NCBI GenBank assembly: GCA_030141605.1
Contig: JAQGDQ010000077.1
Location: forward strand, 576,501 to 640,500
Source: Tubiluchus corallicola
Taxonomy: Eukaryota > Priapulida > Priapulimorpha > Priapulimorphida > Tubiluchidae
DNA: 64,000 bases
Direction of reading: 5' to 3'
This document shows, one piece after another, positions 32,401 to 44,400 of this stretch; within the stretch, counting starts at the first letter, position 1, and each line of letters opens with the position of its first letter. Position numbers and translations under genes: made by a program. Below the pieces are notes generated by a model. The model did no database searches. It was not told the origin of the DNA and was given only the letters and a program-made list of their open reading frames with translations.

Positions 32401-33560
32401 TTAAAATACAAAATCTATATAATTAAAAATGATCACAAGCAAGATTAAATTATTAAATTACTGTAACAATAATTTGACCTTTAGCCAGCAGTTACCGACG
32501 TCTTTAATATTGTTTCAGTATAGCAAAATATCAGTTTATTTCTATCTGTCCGTTTTTGCAGTAATGTTTGATAATTATTTTTTGAACTCCAGTAATTCAG
32601 TCTCTTAGATACCGATGTTCTTCAGTTTCTTTTATCCCTCAATTTTTAAGGAATCAATTATCAATGGATTTCTCTCGTATCGTGTCATGTTTGCCATTCA
32701 CTTTGTTTTTCGACTTCTTTGTAGTTTTGAATCATGTTTATATATATCCATCCTCCACATACAGGTCTGCCAACGCATCAGTCCTTTAACACAACTTATC
32801 AAAAGACTTCTATAAGTGTAAATAAACTTCATTTTTATAAAAAATATAATACTACTTGATTCTAATGTTGCCCTTTATATATGCATTTATCTAGTTTTAT
32901 CCCTTTCCCGTTATTTTGCTATATGTAATTCTTATAAATAACCTTGTCTAGGTTCCATTATTTTTCTTTCTTATCTCCTTTTCCTTTATAAAGAAATTTC
33001 ATTTTTATTTGAGCCCATTGCTTTGGAACAGTATTTCCTTTCACTCTATTATTTTGCTTAACATTACTAGAGTACTATCAATATGTCCTCAGTTTCTTTT
33101 AATCATTTCATTTGTCCAACCTTCAATATCTGGGTTTTTTATTTTTTTACTGATTTAATTGCTCCCATCACATAATCATTTGTTTTTAATTTTTTTTATT
33201 TCCCCATTGTATACCATTCTTTCCACCAATGTGCTTAAAATGGTTTCAATCTCTTTAATCCTATTTCTCGGGCATCCTCATCCTTTGGTGCAGGTGACGT
33301 TCGCTGCTCAGATACATTACAAGCATTGATAATAATATTAGTAGGTAAAGAATTACATGATAATATCATAATATTGTCTATGATTACAAGAGGTCTGTCA
33401 AAAGGAAAAACTCAAAGGCAAAAGTTTAGAATCAGGGAACACATTTACATAAAAAATATCATGGCATGTTGGCGAAAGTTGTTTTTTACGGTAAGTAACT
33501 TATTTTTAGTATTTTTGCCAAAAATTAAATGGAACTGGTGGCTGTGCCTATCTCTTATTT
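32400..33560. other. T-rich spacer without recognised gene
   Basis: Low-complexity T-rich sequence between LINE fragments. The open frames at 32615-32815 and 33326-33562 show no recognised motif. Confidence 0.55.
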
Positions 33561-33599
33561 AGTTTTTGTTGATCCACGTACTAGAGCACACAACTCCTT

Positions 33600-33748
33600 C
33601 AATTTTAAGCGTATTTCAACCTCATGCCATACGAATTTTCCATGCACGATCCTACAGTGGTAGTCTTCCCAAAGAAGCAGTTGATTATAAATCTGTCGAT
33701 TCATTTAAAGGAAAAACCAATACTCAAACGACTTTTACTACATTTTAA
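33600..33748 (+). mobile_element. Possible LINE ORF2 C-terminal fragment
   Basis: Contains FHARSYSGSLPKEAVDYKS followed by VDSFKG, resembling the closing LP...V...VNSFK segment of LINE reverse-transcriptase ORFs (compare 39300-39380). It ends at a stop at 33746. It could be the 3' tail of the plus-strand fragment at 31900, with the middle lost. Confidence 0.5.
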
Positions 33749-33829
33749 GAACCAACGAAAAATATTGAAATCACCTCACAATATACGAGTATAAAACGCC
33801 TTGCTTATACCTTATCCAAAGAAATAAGG

Positions 33830-34870
33830 ACCTAGATGGTACCTATCTGTAAACGATCCTCTCTCAGACGCCTTTTAAAACTGTCAGCTGATGAAGCACT
33901 GATGGTTAATGATGAAGGATGATTCATTGGTTGAACTACGTGATGCCCAAAGAAGTGTGATATGATTCCAAGTGGTTGCTCAAATAAGTTAGACTCATGA
34001 CCACGAAGAACTCTGTGAGGCCTGGACAAAAAAGTCTCACTCTGTCAAAACAATATTTCCACTAATTATTTTGAAGCAGTTCACGAGGTCTACAGTCTCA
34101 TGCCTTTGCTCGAAAGTAGAAATCGAACTGGGATCCAAATTTCTAGCAAGACGAGTACATCTATCCTGAGTTCTTTCGAGAGCACTCTTGAGAGTGGCAT
34201 GCTGCAGTGACCATATAATCGACGCGTGTTCCAGAGTGGGTCGAACAACATCTTTACAGAGAGGAATAATTACTACTGCATTTCTTGATATCACCCAATG
34301 CTTAATCATGCCATTACGATGGTTTGCTTTTGCAACGATATGGTCCACATGGGAATTCCTTTTGAGGTCATTACAAACCATTAGTGCCAAGTTTCTAATA
34401 CAACTTTTTTCAGCTATTTGAGCATTTTTTAGAAAATAAACTGTAATAGATTTAAGGCATATTCTAAATAAATCACATTTACTGGGTTTAAGTGCCATCA
34501 ACCATTTATTGCACCAGTCTAAAATTTCATTCCAAGTCATGTTGTAAAATATAACGATCAAGATCGCCCCAAATTGGACGAAAGGGCTTTAAATCGTCAA
34601 CAGATAATGGGATACTAATCTCTGGGGTGATATCGTTAATAACAATAAGGAAGCAGTATGGGCTACTCAAAGTTCCTTGGCAACACTTTTTATATCGGAA
34701 CATCATTTAGTGGATATACCATTAAGAACAACATGTGGAAATGGTGTGTAAGAAAGTAACTGATCCTCTTAAGAAGCTTACCTCTTATACCAGAATATTG
34801 CATCTTAAGTAAGAGACGTTGGTGGGGGACGGAATCAAATGCCTTTTTCAATGAAGAAGCTAGTCCAGTG
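33830..34870 (-). mobile_element. LINE fragment, C-terminal half of reverse transcriptase, decayed
   Basis: Reads on the minus strand from KKAFDSVPHQRLLLKMQYSG (near 34850) through a stretch with stops, then an open 174-codon frame (34561-34037) with KPSKCDLFRI and KRTL-like thumb features such as RPTLEHASIIWSL. The ORF end is SADSFKRRLREDR near 33850. It shares about 200 bp with the plus-strand fragment at 32195-32390, forming an inverted pair about 2.3 kb apart. It is not functional. Confidence 0.85.
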
Positions 34871-35511
34871 ATTTAAACATGACGATAGATTAGAGACGAC
34901 TGAACGTAGAGGAAGAGAACCATCAGTCTAGCATTCTATCCACTAGTTACTAATACTACCCACTCATTAACACCACTAATGTGCACATTTTCCGACATAG
35001 GACTATATCGCTTTAGAATTTCTTCTCTTTTGTTATGGCTTCTTTCAAAACGTTTTAACAAAGTGGTAATTTTAATTCTTGTCTTGGAATTTTTTGGTAC
35101 TTTAGACGATGCTTCTCATTGTGGTCTCATGAATTCTTTAATGTATGTGCAATTTATAAATATTATTAAATATTTATTTTATAATGGTCTATAAATATCT
35201 ATTTTGTAATAGTCACGAACAATTTGAATGGGTCTGCCTGTGTGTTCTGTTTAAAAAAATTTCACGCTTGTGGTTTTTGCTCATGCTTCGTAATTTTATT
35301 AGCTTTTAGATGATAATTGGGGTTCCTTTTCTTGAGTGCTAACACTGATGCTAGGGCTTAAATATTCTCGAAAATAATTTTTAGCTGCCATTTAGTAAAG
35401 GATTTTTTTCATTATTTTGTAAATTATTTTCCTCTTGCCAATAACATAACTTGACTCGAAGAGTTATCAGTTAATTAATTAGGGGATATAATAAAAGCTT
35501 TTATGTTTCAG
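34871..35511. other. AT-rich spacer upstream of the 35.5-kb exon
   Basis: No coding feature recognised. A TTTCAG acceptor at 35511 suggests that an untranslated exon lies upstream of the coding exon at 35524. Confidence 0.5.
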
Positions 35512-35523
35512 TGATCATGATGT

Positions 35524-36235
35524 ATGGCAGAACTTGACCCTTTGCTTCTGAACTCCGATGATGAACATTTGTTAAGTGTACAGCTAGCACGACATCAGAA
35601 TGGTATGAAGCCTTTCGACAACTGGGATAAAAATTCGTGAAATGTTATATTCAGTTTTTTTGATAATAACTTGTAATTAGCCATTGTGGCTATATAGCAA
35701 TCATGTATTTATGTGATGTAATGTATTATTTCATTGCCTCAGACCTGCCCTGTTACTTACTCGTGTTTTTCCATTTAAAGCTTGTGTAATTAAGGGACTT
35801 CCATTCTTCGGGCAGAAAGGCAATTTAAAAGGAGTAAATAAAAACTTATCTGTGGAAAATGAAAATTGGGACCTCTGCTGATAGTTTTAGCTTGACTGTG
35901 TAGGTACTTTTTTGGCTTGTTCAGTATGTAATTATCTTATTTCAAGTTAAAAAAAATTAATTCAGAGCTTTTTTGCAACACCTTCGACAACATCTGTGCG
36001 CAGGGATAAAAAAAGGAACAAAGTGTAGGAAAGTACTTCACATCTTTTTATAAAGCTCGTCTTTTTCTTACAGGTTCAGTTGTTGAGATGAGTGATGATG
36101 AAATCATTGATATTTCGCTGACTCAGACAACAAAAGTCATGTCACAGCAGCAACAACAACAGCAACAGCTGCCATCACCTGTTCGTGATGGCAGTGATGA
36201 TGATAGTGATGTCGGGTCACAGGGGAAATCGTATG
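35524..36235 (+). CDS. Two-exon acidic N-terminus; candidate distal alternative 5' end of the ClC gene, or start of an unknown gene
   Basis: Exon a, 35524-35602, begins MAELDPLLLNSDDEHLL and ends in phase 1 before GTATGAAG. Exon b, 36074-36235 (acceptor TTACAG), continues in phase, carries MSDDEIIDISL, a run of eight Gln codons and the acidic GSDDDSDVGSQGKSY, and ends in phase 1 before GTAAGTAC. Two phase-matched exons argue that it is real coding sequence. The acidic dileucine-like N-terminus resembles the kind of cytosolic tail found on endosomal ClC proteins, and phase 1 fits the common ClC exon at 52401. The 16-kb gap contains a LINE and a gene on the other strand, so the link is inference. 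An independent gene with unseen downstream exons is the alternative. Confidence 0.55.
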
Positions 36236-36599
36236 GTAAGTACTGTTTTTGAACTTGGATTCTGACTCATTTTATGTTATAATGTATGGCAACTTTTGCA
36301 TTATCATAGATGCCTAATGTTCATTGCCTTTAACAGTCTCCTTTGCCATCACTGTGTGAAAACTGTTTGTAGTGTCACTGGTGTGTTTTATGAGATGATT
36401 CGTTATAGAAACTGAATACAACAACATAAACTTTACTTTATTTTTTGAAATGATTTGCTATTACTAGAAAAAATACTATTGTGCTTTGCCAGAGGAGTTG
36501 TCTACGAATGGAAAAAGAAAAAGAAATAGGTTGCAGTAAACAGTATTCAAAGAGAGATTGTAACTCATAGAATAAAGTTAAGACTTATTCTGGGAAAAA

Positions 36600-39465
36600 C
36601 ATGTTTTGTATACTAATGCAGATCAATTCTTAGACAAGAGACAGGAATTAATTACATAATTATTTCAGGATTCTATGCATTATCACGTAGTTGCAATTAC
36701 GGAAGTGAACACTAAATCTGGTGAAAATTATATAGAGAAAACTGAGTTAACAATCCCGGATTTATAATATGCCTATTTATAACTCTTGTGGCCGTGGCGT
36801 AGTTATATACATTCATCAAAGTATTGACTTTTTTAAACTATATTGTAAATATTTTAAATGTGCAGTATGTGTAAAAATTAAACTTCAAGAGAATCAAAGT
36901 TTGTGTATTCTCTTGATATACAGACGTGCGTACTCAACAATCAGTGATAATGCTAATCTTATTAAACTGATTTCATATGTGTGTGAATCTCACAAATCAA
37001 ATATCTGTATATTGGGTGACTTTAATTTAATAGAATTGATTGGCAATTGGAGTTCTCTAATAATGCTGTTGAAAATGAGTTTTTAGAATGCTTTGAATTG
37101 AACTTGTTATTTCAACACGTGAAATTTGCAACACGCTATCGTGTTGGCAATGAACCATCGTTACTTGATCTAGTTTTTACTGTACAAGATGATTTAGTAA
37201 AAAATTTGAGACCTAGTTCACCATTAGGTAATAGTGACCATGTGTGTTTGCATTTTAACTTGAATGTAAATGTGTTTCTAGTGAAAATTTTACCTCAGAA
37301 GAAAATGTGTTTAAACAAAGTTAATTTCAGCAATATGTGTAATGTGTTTAGCCAAGTTGATTGGGTCAATGTTTTAATAGTAATCTTACTCTTGATGATA
37401 TGTGGACAAAATTTCATAATGTGTACATGTCAGTTGTTGATGAATATGTGCCTAGTTTCTATCCAAGTTCTTGCAGTAAGAGTAGTCAACCTCGGCCTTC
37501 TTGGTTAACTAAGCAGTTGCTTGACTGTATTAAGGAGAAGGAAAAGTTGTTTTTTGACTGGAACAGACGAAGAACAAAATTTTCTTATGAACGGTATGCT
37601 GCAAGGCGTAATGTGGTGAAAAACCTTATAACTACTGCGAGAAAAAGATATGAACGTAATTTAACAAGTAATTGCAAGAGTAATCCTAAGGCATTCTGGC
37701 AGTATATCAATGCCCTTCGGAAGCCAAAGTCTAGAATTCATTTATTGAAGAATTCCCAAGGTTTTCTTGTCTCTGATTCAGAAGGGAAGGCACAAATTTT
37801 GAATAATTTTTTATTAGTGTATTCAGTCCCAACTCTGCTGACTATGAAGTAACTACAGTGCAACAATATAATGATATCAACAATCTTTCCATAACTGAAG
37901 AAGAGGTGCTTTATGAGTTACAAAATCTCAATATAAACAAATTTGCTCCAGATAGTTACCATCTGCGTATTTTAAATAAATGTAGAACTGTGCTTTTCAA
38001 GCCTATATACACCTTACTGGATAGGTCTTTTGCTGATTGTCAATTACCTGGATAATGGAAGGTGGCACAGGTTACTCCCATTCATAAAAAAGGGGATAAG
38101 TCAGATCCATCGAACTACGGGCCAGTTAGCTTACTAAATACAATTGATAAGGTGGTAGAAAAAATCATGCGGAAGCATATAATGAACCATCTGATAAGCT
38201 ACAACATTATTTGTGAAGAACAACATGGGTTTGTTAAGAGTAAAACAATGGTTATCAACTGTTACAATGTTACGATGCATTATAATATTAGCTATATTAA
38301 GTCAAAATATGCTAATAAGCCTTTTGACATAATATTACTGGACCTGAAAAAGGCAATTGATGTTGTACCTCATCACTTTCTGTTTACGAAACTTAAAAAT
38401 TATGGTATAACTGGTTCAGTTTTACAGTAGATAGTTAACTTCTTAGAAAATAGAAGACAATGCACGTGTGATGGTGGTTATAAATCGACTGAGTTCTTGA
38501 CTACTATTGGTGTACCGTAAGGTTCGCTATTAGGTCCATGTTTATTTGTTGTATTTACAAATGACTTGCCTAGTTGTGTGAGCAATTCTCTTCGTCTTTT
38601 TGTCAACGACAACAAAATCTGGTCTGAATCTGATTCCTTTACTAGCTGTAATGATCTTCAATTGGATCTAGAAGGGCTCTGCGATTGAAAATGGTATGCA
38701 GTTCCATCCTAACAAGTGTAAGGTTGTATCTGTGGGAGCAGGATGTGAGTATAAGTACAAAATGTATGATGCAAGTGGCATTCCGGCAGAACTGGACTTT
38801 AGTGCTTGTGAGAAAGACCTTGGATTATTACTAGATGATAAACTAAATTTTAAAGATCACATAGCTAAAAATCATAAATAATGCCAAACGAAACAATGTT
38901 TTAATAAGGAGAAATTTCAGGTACCTAGATCTGCAAACTTTTAAGCTTCTATTTGTGGCACTTGTGCGATCAAAAGTGGAGTATGGAAGTAGTATTTGGA
39001 ATAGTCCTAGAGCATATATAGTGGACCCAGTCGAAGCTCTTTAAATGAGAACTTTCAATATGTTACTGGAACTAATGAACTTGTCGTATGAAAGTCAGTT
39101 AAAACGAATAGGTTTAACTACTTTAGCTTTTAGGCGTTTACGTGGCCAGCTAATTGATGTATACAAATATGTATCTGGAGTTTACAGCTGTGATGATTGT
39201 CCTGTTAAATTAGAAGTACATCGCACAGCAAGACAGGCCTATTCTTCATAAATCAAGAACTGCACACAAAACTGGTAAATACGACTGTTTTTCTTGTACA
39301 TTGCCAGAGATCTGGAGTAGATTGCCTTGTGAAGTGAGAACAGCAACATCTGTAAATTCATTTAGATCAAAATTAGATAGACACTATCAACATCATCCAT
39401 TGAAATTTAATCATCGTGCTAATTGGAACATGCCTGTAACAAGGATGCTGGATTACATATTATAG
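36600..39465 (+). mobile_element. LINE, CR1/Jockey-like, endonuclease plus reverse transcriptase, inactivated
   Basis: Recognisable domains in order: an endonuclease start with VVAITEVN (about 36690); GRGVVIYIHQ (36790); ICILGDFNLI (near 37010); an endonuclease end with NSDHVCLHFNL (near 37230); a linker with KKEKLFFDWNRRR-like basic sequence; reverse transcriptase with VTPIHKKGDKSDPSNYGPVS (38070-38130); motif A as LLDLKKAIDVVPH; then VP-stop-GSLLGPCLF; motif C as LFVND instead of the catalytic xADD; and a C-terminal LPCEVRTATSVNSFRSKLD ending at 39465. Frameshifts and at least two in-frame stops (38428 and 38518) make it a dead copy. The 3' side runs into a CTACTACTAC-type microsatellite near 39590, a tail style seen in such LINEs. 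Its start is approximate. Confidence 0.93.
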
Positions 39466-39584
39466 TGAGAAAACCTGCCAGTGGAGCCACCTAGGTGTTG
39501 ATGACAATCTAATGTATGTGCAATTTGTCGCAATAACAGTGGAAGAACTATTTGTCTCAAAAGTTATATTTATAACTACTGGAG

Positions 39585-39650
39585 ATTTACTACTACTACT
39601 ACTACTACCAATACCACCACCACCATCACCACCACCAAAACTACTAGTAC
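39585..39650. repeat. (TAC/CCA)n trinucleotide microsatellite downstream of the LINE
   Basis: TACTACTACTAC followed by CACCACCACCATCACC-type triplets about 120 bp after the LINE stop codon; plausibly the degraded microsatellite tail of the LINE. Confidence 0.7.
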
Positions 39651-40214
39651 TAAGCCCATCTTTTGTTCAGAATCGTGAAGGTAGGATGGTGTTTAGTGAC
39701 AGTTAGGCCTAAATTTAATGTCATGTGTGTGCAAGAGACAAATTGCTAGTCACATTCAAATTGTGAGGCAAATGATAGATTCCATATTGTAATTCAAATT
39801 CTATGGTCCGCTGTTAGGCAAGCGATGGGTACCATGTTCTAATACAAAAAATGCATTCAATTGTTTTTCAAAAATAGCTCTTGAGTTGCACACTTTGGAA
39901 ATGTTGTATGCAAGACAGTAGCATTCTCTGTCTTGCATACATATGACAATTAAGTCTGTGAAATTTGGTGGACACCCGGTCATGCACTGTAAATATTATC
40001 AAACCAACCTGTTTAAAATTCTCCATCTGAATATATATGCTTTATATATATCTAAATATAAAGCAACTGGTTTTACTTTATATAAGCCACTTAATAAGTA
40101 GGAAAATTTTGTAATATGTCGCTCGAAAATATAGTATTTTGTATACTCAGGTTTTCCAAAAAAATGACTGCCATTGCCAAATGTTAGGAAATTTATGAAT
40201 TCACAGTTTTTTTA

Positions 40215-41333
40215 TTAACGCAGTGGAAGTGTACAGAACAACCTGTATGGTGAATAATTTGAGCGTCTTTTATAATGTTCTTGACCATATCCATGCGCAT
40301 GTTGTTTTCCATATCCACTGTTGTGGTCGGAATCTTCCAGTGAGATGTAACGCAGTCCTGATGGCCTGTAAAAATAAGAATAGCTCAGTTAAAAACAACA
40401 GAGATAGCTGACAAAGGCTTCTTCCTGGAGGGACTTTGATATATTTACAGGCATATTTGAATTAAGCATCTGTAAGATACAACATGGACTTTATTATTGT
40501 TTTAATTGATCTGCCTTTGCCAGAAAAATACTAGGTCTATCTTTGTTATACTAGGGAATACCAGAGAATACTAGTCTCTAGGCGAGACCTTGGTTTATCT
40601 TCTTGCAAGATTTTTAGTGCTAGATATAGATGCTAATTAGGTGATGTACCCTGTCACACCCTATAAATATTATCAAAGCAATATGTTCTCTTGAAAAATC
40701 TTCCTACTAAGGTCTGGCTTTTTTATTGAAGTTAGTTTGTAGCTCGTCAATTTTCAGTTGTAAGTGATAAATTTTCTAAGTGGTGAACAAATTGGAAGTT
40801 GGTCTACATTTGAATTCCCAGATATCACATTTATTTGCTTTATTTTTTAAATTTGAATATAGTACTTGAAATGTAAATTAGTTTTAATGTATTTATGGAT
40901 TTGGAAATATTCCATACATAGAGCTAAATGTACAACAACTAATTGATGCAAAAGTTTTGTAGTTTACTTACGCAAAGGGTAGGACTATTCGAACTCCCTG
41001 TCCTGGAAATCGTCGATCACTTGGGTTAACATTAAACGGCGACCCATGTCGATCATGATAGCGGTCTAGAACACTGTAGTGTCTACTGCCGTATCCTGCA
41101 TTGTACAAAGGTGAGAAAACGCAGATAAATTCAAAAGTAGCTGCTTCTTCTGGATATCCATGGCTACCGGGATTATTGTTATAGGGAGAGCCTTTTCTAG
41201 GGTGATACCGATCTAGTGGACTGGAACTGGAAATGATGCTTCGCCCATGAACATGTGATCCATAGCCAGCAGGTTTTTGCAATTGGAGGTTGTAATTTGA
41301 TTGACGACACATTGTATTTGCCACCAAAATAAT
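40215..41333 (-). CDS. Unrecognised Gly-Tyr-Gly-rich repeat protein, partial (two or three 3' exons)
   Basis: Minus-strand exon A runs 41333-40972, with a strong pyrimidine-rich acceptor (TTTATGTTCCAG) and a GTAAGT donor after a phase 2 break. Exon B, 40365 down to a stop at 40215, has acceptor TTTTTACAG and continues in the same phase. Exon A has two copies of a unit: AGYGS followed by PLDRYHPRKGSPYNNNP, and AGYGS followed by VLDRYHDRHGSPFNVNP. Exon B encodes LRYISLEDSDHNSGYGKQHA then HGYGQEHYKRRSNYSPYR. An AATAAA overlaps the stop, so exon B may be terminal; alternatively a weak donor exists at 40242. The stretch between the two units may be a 71-bp intron (GTAGCC...AATGCAG) whose removal joins the units neatly in frame. 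I recognise no family. The composition suggests a low-complexity structural, matrix or RNA-binding-like protein. The 5' exons were not found. Confidence 0.62.
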
Positions 41334-42429
41334 CTGGAACATAAAGAAAAACTAACCACGCAGTACATTAAATGAGTGAGTTTACATACATTACATGAAT
41401 TGACATAAGGCATGTTTATGATTTATTTATTTATTTTATTCTTTTCTCATTGTTAATGATAATTCTCTAAGATAAGATGCCTATCTGGTAGAGGCATCTT
41501 AGTTGCATTCACTTGCTATGCATTCAACCTCAGTTACATAAATAACCTTGAACAGTACGGCAAACAAAATGATCTTGAACCACTTCTGGCGATTTCCCAC
41601 TTACTGATCAGGTCTGCATTACTTACCTGTGAGACTTTTATAGGTCTTTTGGTTGGTAAGCACACACCCTGACCACATACTTTTTGTTCTCACCTCAGGC
41701 TCAGATAGCACTACATTTTGTGAATAGTTGGCAGAACTAGCTCTTGAACTTCAGTAATAAAGGAGTTATCAAATGTTAATGAATTATAAAAGGAGTGACA
41801 TAAACATTGATGCCTATGTTTGGACTTGAGATAGAAAGGCCTCTCTAGTGAACATGTTTTGTTAATCCAAAAGTACACTTCTTATTCTCATAACAGCAAG
41901 CTACTTAGCAATCAAGACAAAATATTTTTGAGGAGATAACTTCACTCCTCCTATGGTAACATATGCATGGATATCATAAATGTCATTGGTTCCCTGAGTT
42001 TAAGACCAAATTACAGCCATCCCCTGTCAAATACCATTATTTTTATAGCCAAAGCCGTAAATCCTTTGTATCCATTGTCAATCAGTCAAAACATGAATTG
42101 TAATACTGGTCCAGCTCAAAAGGAATCTGCATTACTGAAAGCTAGCGAGTTGTTGTTGGAATTCTCTCTACTTTGGAACACTAAGATTTTAGCAGGTCAT
42201 GATGTTTGTAACATGTACTAGTCATGAACGTAAAAATAAGAGATGCACAATCAACGAAAACCATCTTCCAATAGCAAATGATAGCTGAGTGTCTAATAGG
42301 AGTCACTAAGAGCGGCCAAAATCTAAATCCAGATCTGGTTCGTTCCGATGACTCCGATGTGGGGTGTAGTTACATGTGCTTTGGATAGAGTGTCTGTATT
42401 GTTTTATTCAACTTGAGCCGCTGCTAACA

Positions 42430-43930
42430 TATGAACAATGTCACAAACAACCCCTGTCAGTTGAGCAGTAGACATTTGGGCAGTGTACACTAAGGCAATG
42501 GACATTTTGGCAGTGGACAATCGTGCAGTGGATATTTGGCCAGCAGGCACTTGGACAGTAGGGCATTTGGGCAGTGAACAATGCAGTAGCATACATTTCA
42601 AGTAGTGATTCCTGGACTATGGATAATTGGACACTTTGAGCAGCAGAAATGCCAAAATATTTTTGCAGGTGGACACTATTAATTCCACCTGCCTGCCGAC
42701 CTACCTGCCTACCTACTTGCCTACCTACATATGTATGTACATACGTACGTACATACCTGCCTGCCTACGTACTGCCACGTTCATACCTACCTACCTACCT
42801 GCCTGCCTATCTGTCTTTCTGCGTGCCTACCTACCTACTTACCTAACAACCTGCCTAGTTGGATCTGCCTGTCTAATCCCTTACCTGCCATCTACTTGAT
42901 CACCTAACTGCCAGGTCCTAATTGCTTACATATTTACCAATCCACTTTCTTTCCTCTCTACCTGTCTGCTTGCTTGCATGCCTGCCTGCCTGCCTGCCTA
43001 CCTACCTGCCTGTCTGTCTGTCTACCTACCTACCTACCTACCTACCTACCTACCTACCTAGCATAAGTAGGTAGGTATGTGGGTGGGTGGATAGTTAGAT
43101 AAGTAAGCAGGTAGGTAGGCAAGTAAGTAGGTAGGTTAGTCAGTAAGTAGTACTCCTATGAACATTTTCTGTACGACTTTTACTGCTTAAAGGATTTTCC
43201 TTCCCAAGTAGTTGCTGTCTTAAGACTACACTGCCCATCTGTCCCTGGCACTCTTTGCCCAAATGTTCATTGCCAGCTGGCCACTGCATAAGTGTCCAGT
43301 GCCCAAATGTTCACTGCCCACTGTACACTGCCCAAATGGCCAATGAATAAACATCCATTGGCCAACTGTCCGCTGCTTAACCTTGGACTGCCCAAATGTC
43401 GTTACTGCATTTTTTGTAAATGATTCGTAATGCCACGTCCATACCTACCTGCCTGCCTGCCTGTCTGTCTGTCTGCCAACTTACCTACCTACCTACCTAC
43501 CTACTTACCTACCTACCCACATACCTACCTAGCATAAGTAGGTAGGTATGCGGGTGGGTAGTTAGATAAGTAAGCAGGTAGGTAGCCAAGTAAGTAGGTA
43601 GGTTAGTCAGTAAGTTGTACTCCTACGAACATTTTCTGTACCACTTGTACTGCTTAACGGATTTTCCTTCCCAAGTAGTTGCTGTCTTAAGAGTACACTG
43701 CCCATCTGTCCCTGGCGCTCTTTGCCCAAATGTTCATTGCCAGCTGGCCACTGCCCAAGTGTCCAGTGCCCAAATGTTCACTGCCCCCTTTCCACTGCCC
43801 AAGTGTGCACACTGCCCAAATGGCCACTGAATAAGCATCCATTGTCCAACTGTCCGCTGCTCAACTTTGGACTGCCCAAATGTCGGCTGCCCAACTTAGC
43901 ACTGCCCAAGTGTCCACGCCTAATCCAAAT
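42430..43930. repeat. Compound repeat block: inverted ACTGCCCAAATGTC minisatellites around CCTA/CCTG microsatellite, with internal 471-bp-period duplication
   Basis: 42434-42600 carries GGCAGTGGACATTTGG-type units; 43216-43420 and 43688-43925 carry the reverse complement (ACTGCCCAAATGTCC type). Between them are CTAC/CTGC tetranucleotide runs (42690-43060, 43440-43530), each followed by its own complement GTAGGTAGG, giving potential hairpins at GCATAAGTAGG (43061 and 43532). The second half repeats the first at an offset of 471 bp. All long open frames here are repeat artefacts. Confidence 0.9.
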
Positions 43931-44219
43931 ATCCCACAACCAAAATGGTCTAATGGTCCAAGTTAAGTCACTAGACAACTGTGTAATAAAGTGGTTAAGC
44001 AGGGGTACAAATACTAATTTAAAATAATTAAAACAGCCGAAAAACACTTGGCATTTCATTACTGCATTTTTCGTAAATGATTTGTGTTACTTATTAAGCT
44101 TAAAGATTTTATTACAACTAACCAATGATAATAGCTTTTATCGATGTGTTACTATAACCTATGTGATATTTTTTAAAAGTTGTGAACAGTATTTTACTTT
44201 TGAAAAATTTAAAATAAAA

Positions 44220-44400
44220 TATTAATCAAGTTAATTTGCATTGATAACTTTTGCAGTATTGCCACCACTTTTAAAAACAAAAATATAATAAAATTGCTTC
44301 TCTCGCCATATCAAGCTAATCAAGTTAACTTGCATTAATAAGTTTTGCAATATTGTCACCACTTTTAATAATAAAAATGTGATAAGATTGCTCCTCTCAC
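44220..44400. repeat. Tandem direct duplication, unit about 107 bp, two copies
   Basis: AATCAAGTTAA.TTGCATT, then AA.TTTTGCA.TATTG.CACCACTTTTAA and ATTGCT.CTCTC recur with an offset of about 107 bp. Confidence 0.85.

Noticed and set aside
39801-39983. Minus-strand frame as a further exon of the GYG gene
   Set aside because: No acceptor in the needed phase was found and the composition is unlike exons A and B; the AATAAA at the stop of exon B suggests the gene ends before it.
42960-43540. Regular short repeats that might suggest a CRISPR array
   Set aside because: Eukaryotic tetranucleotide and minisatellite repeats, with no unique spacers of fixed length.
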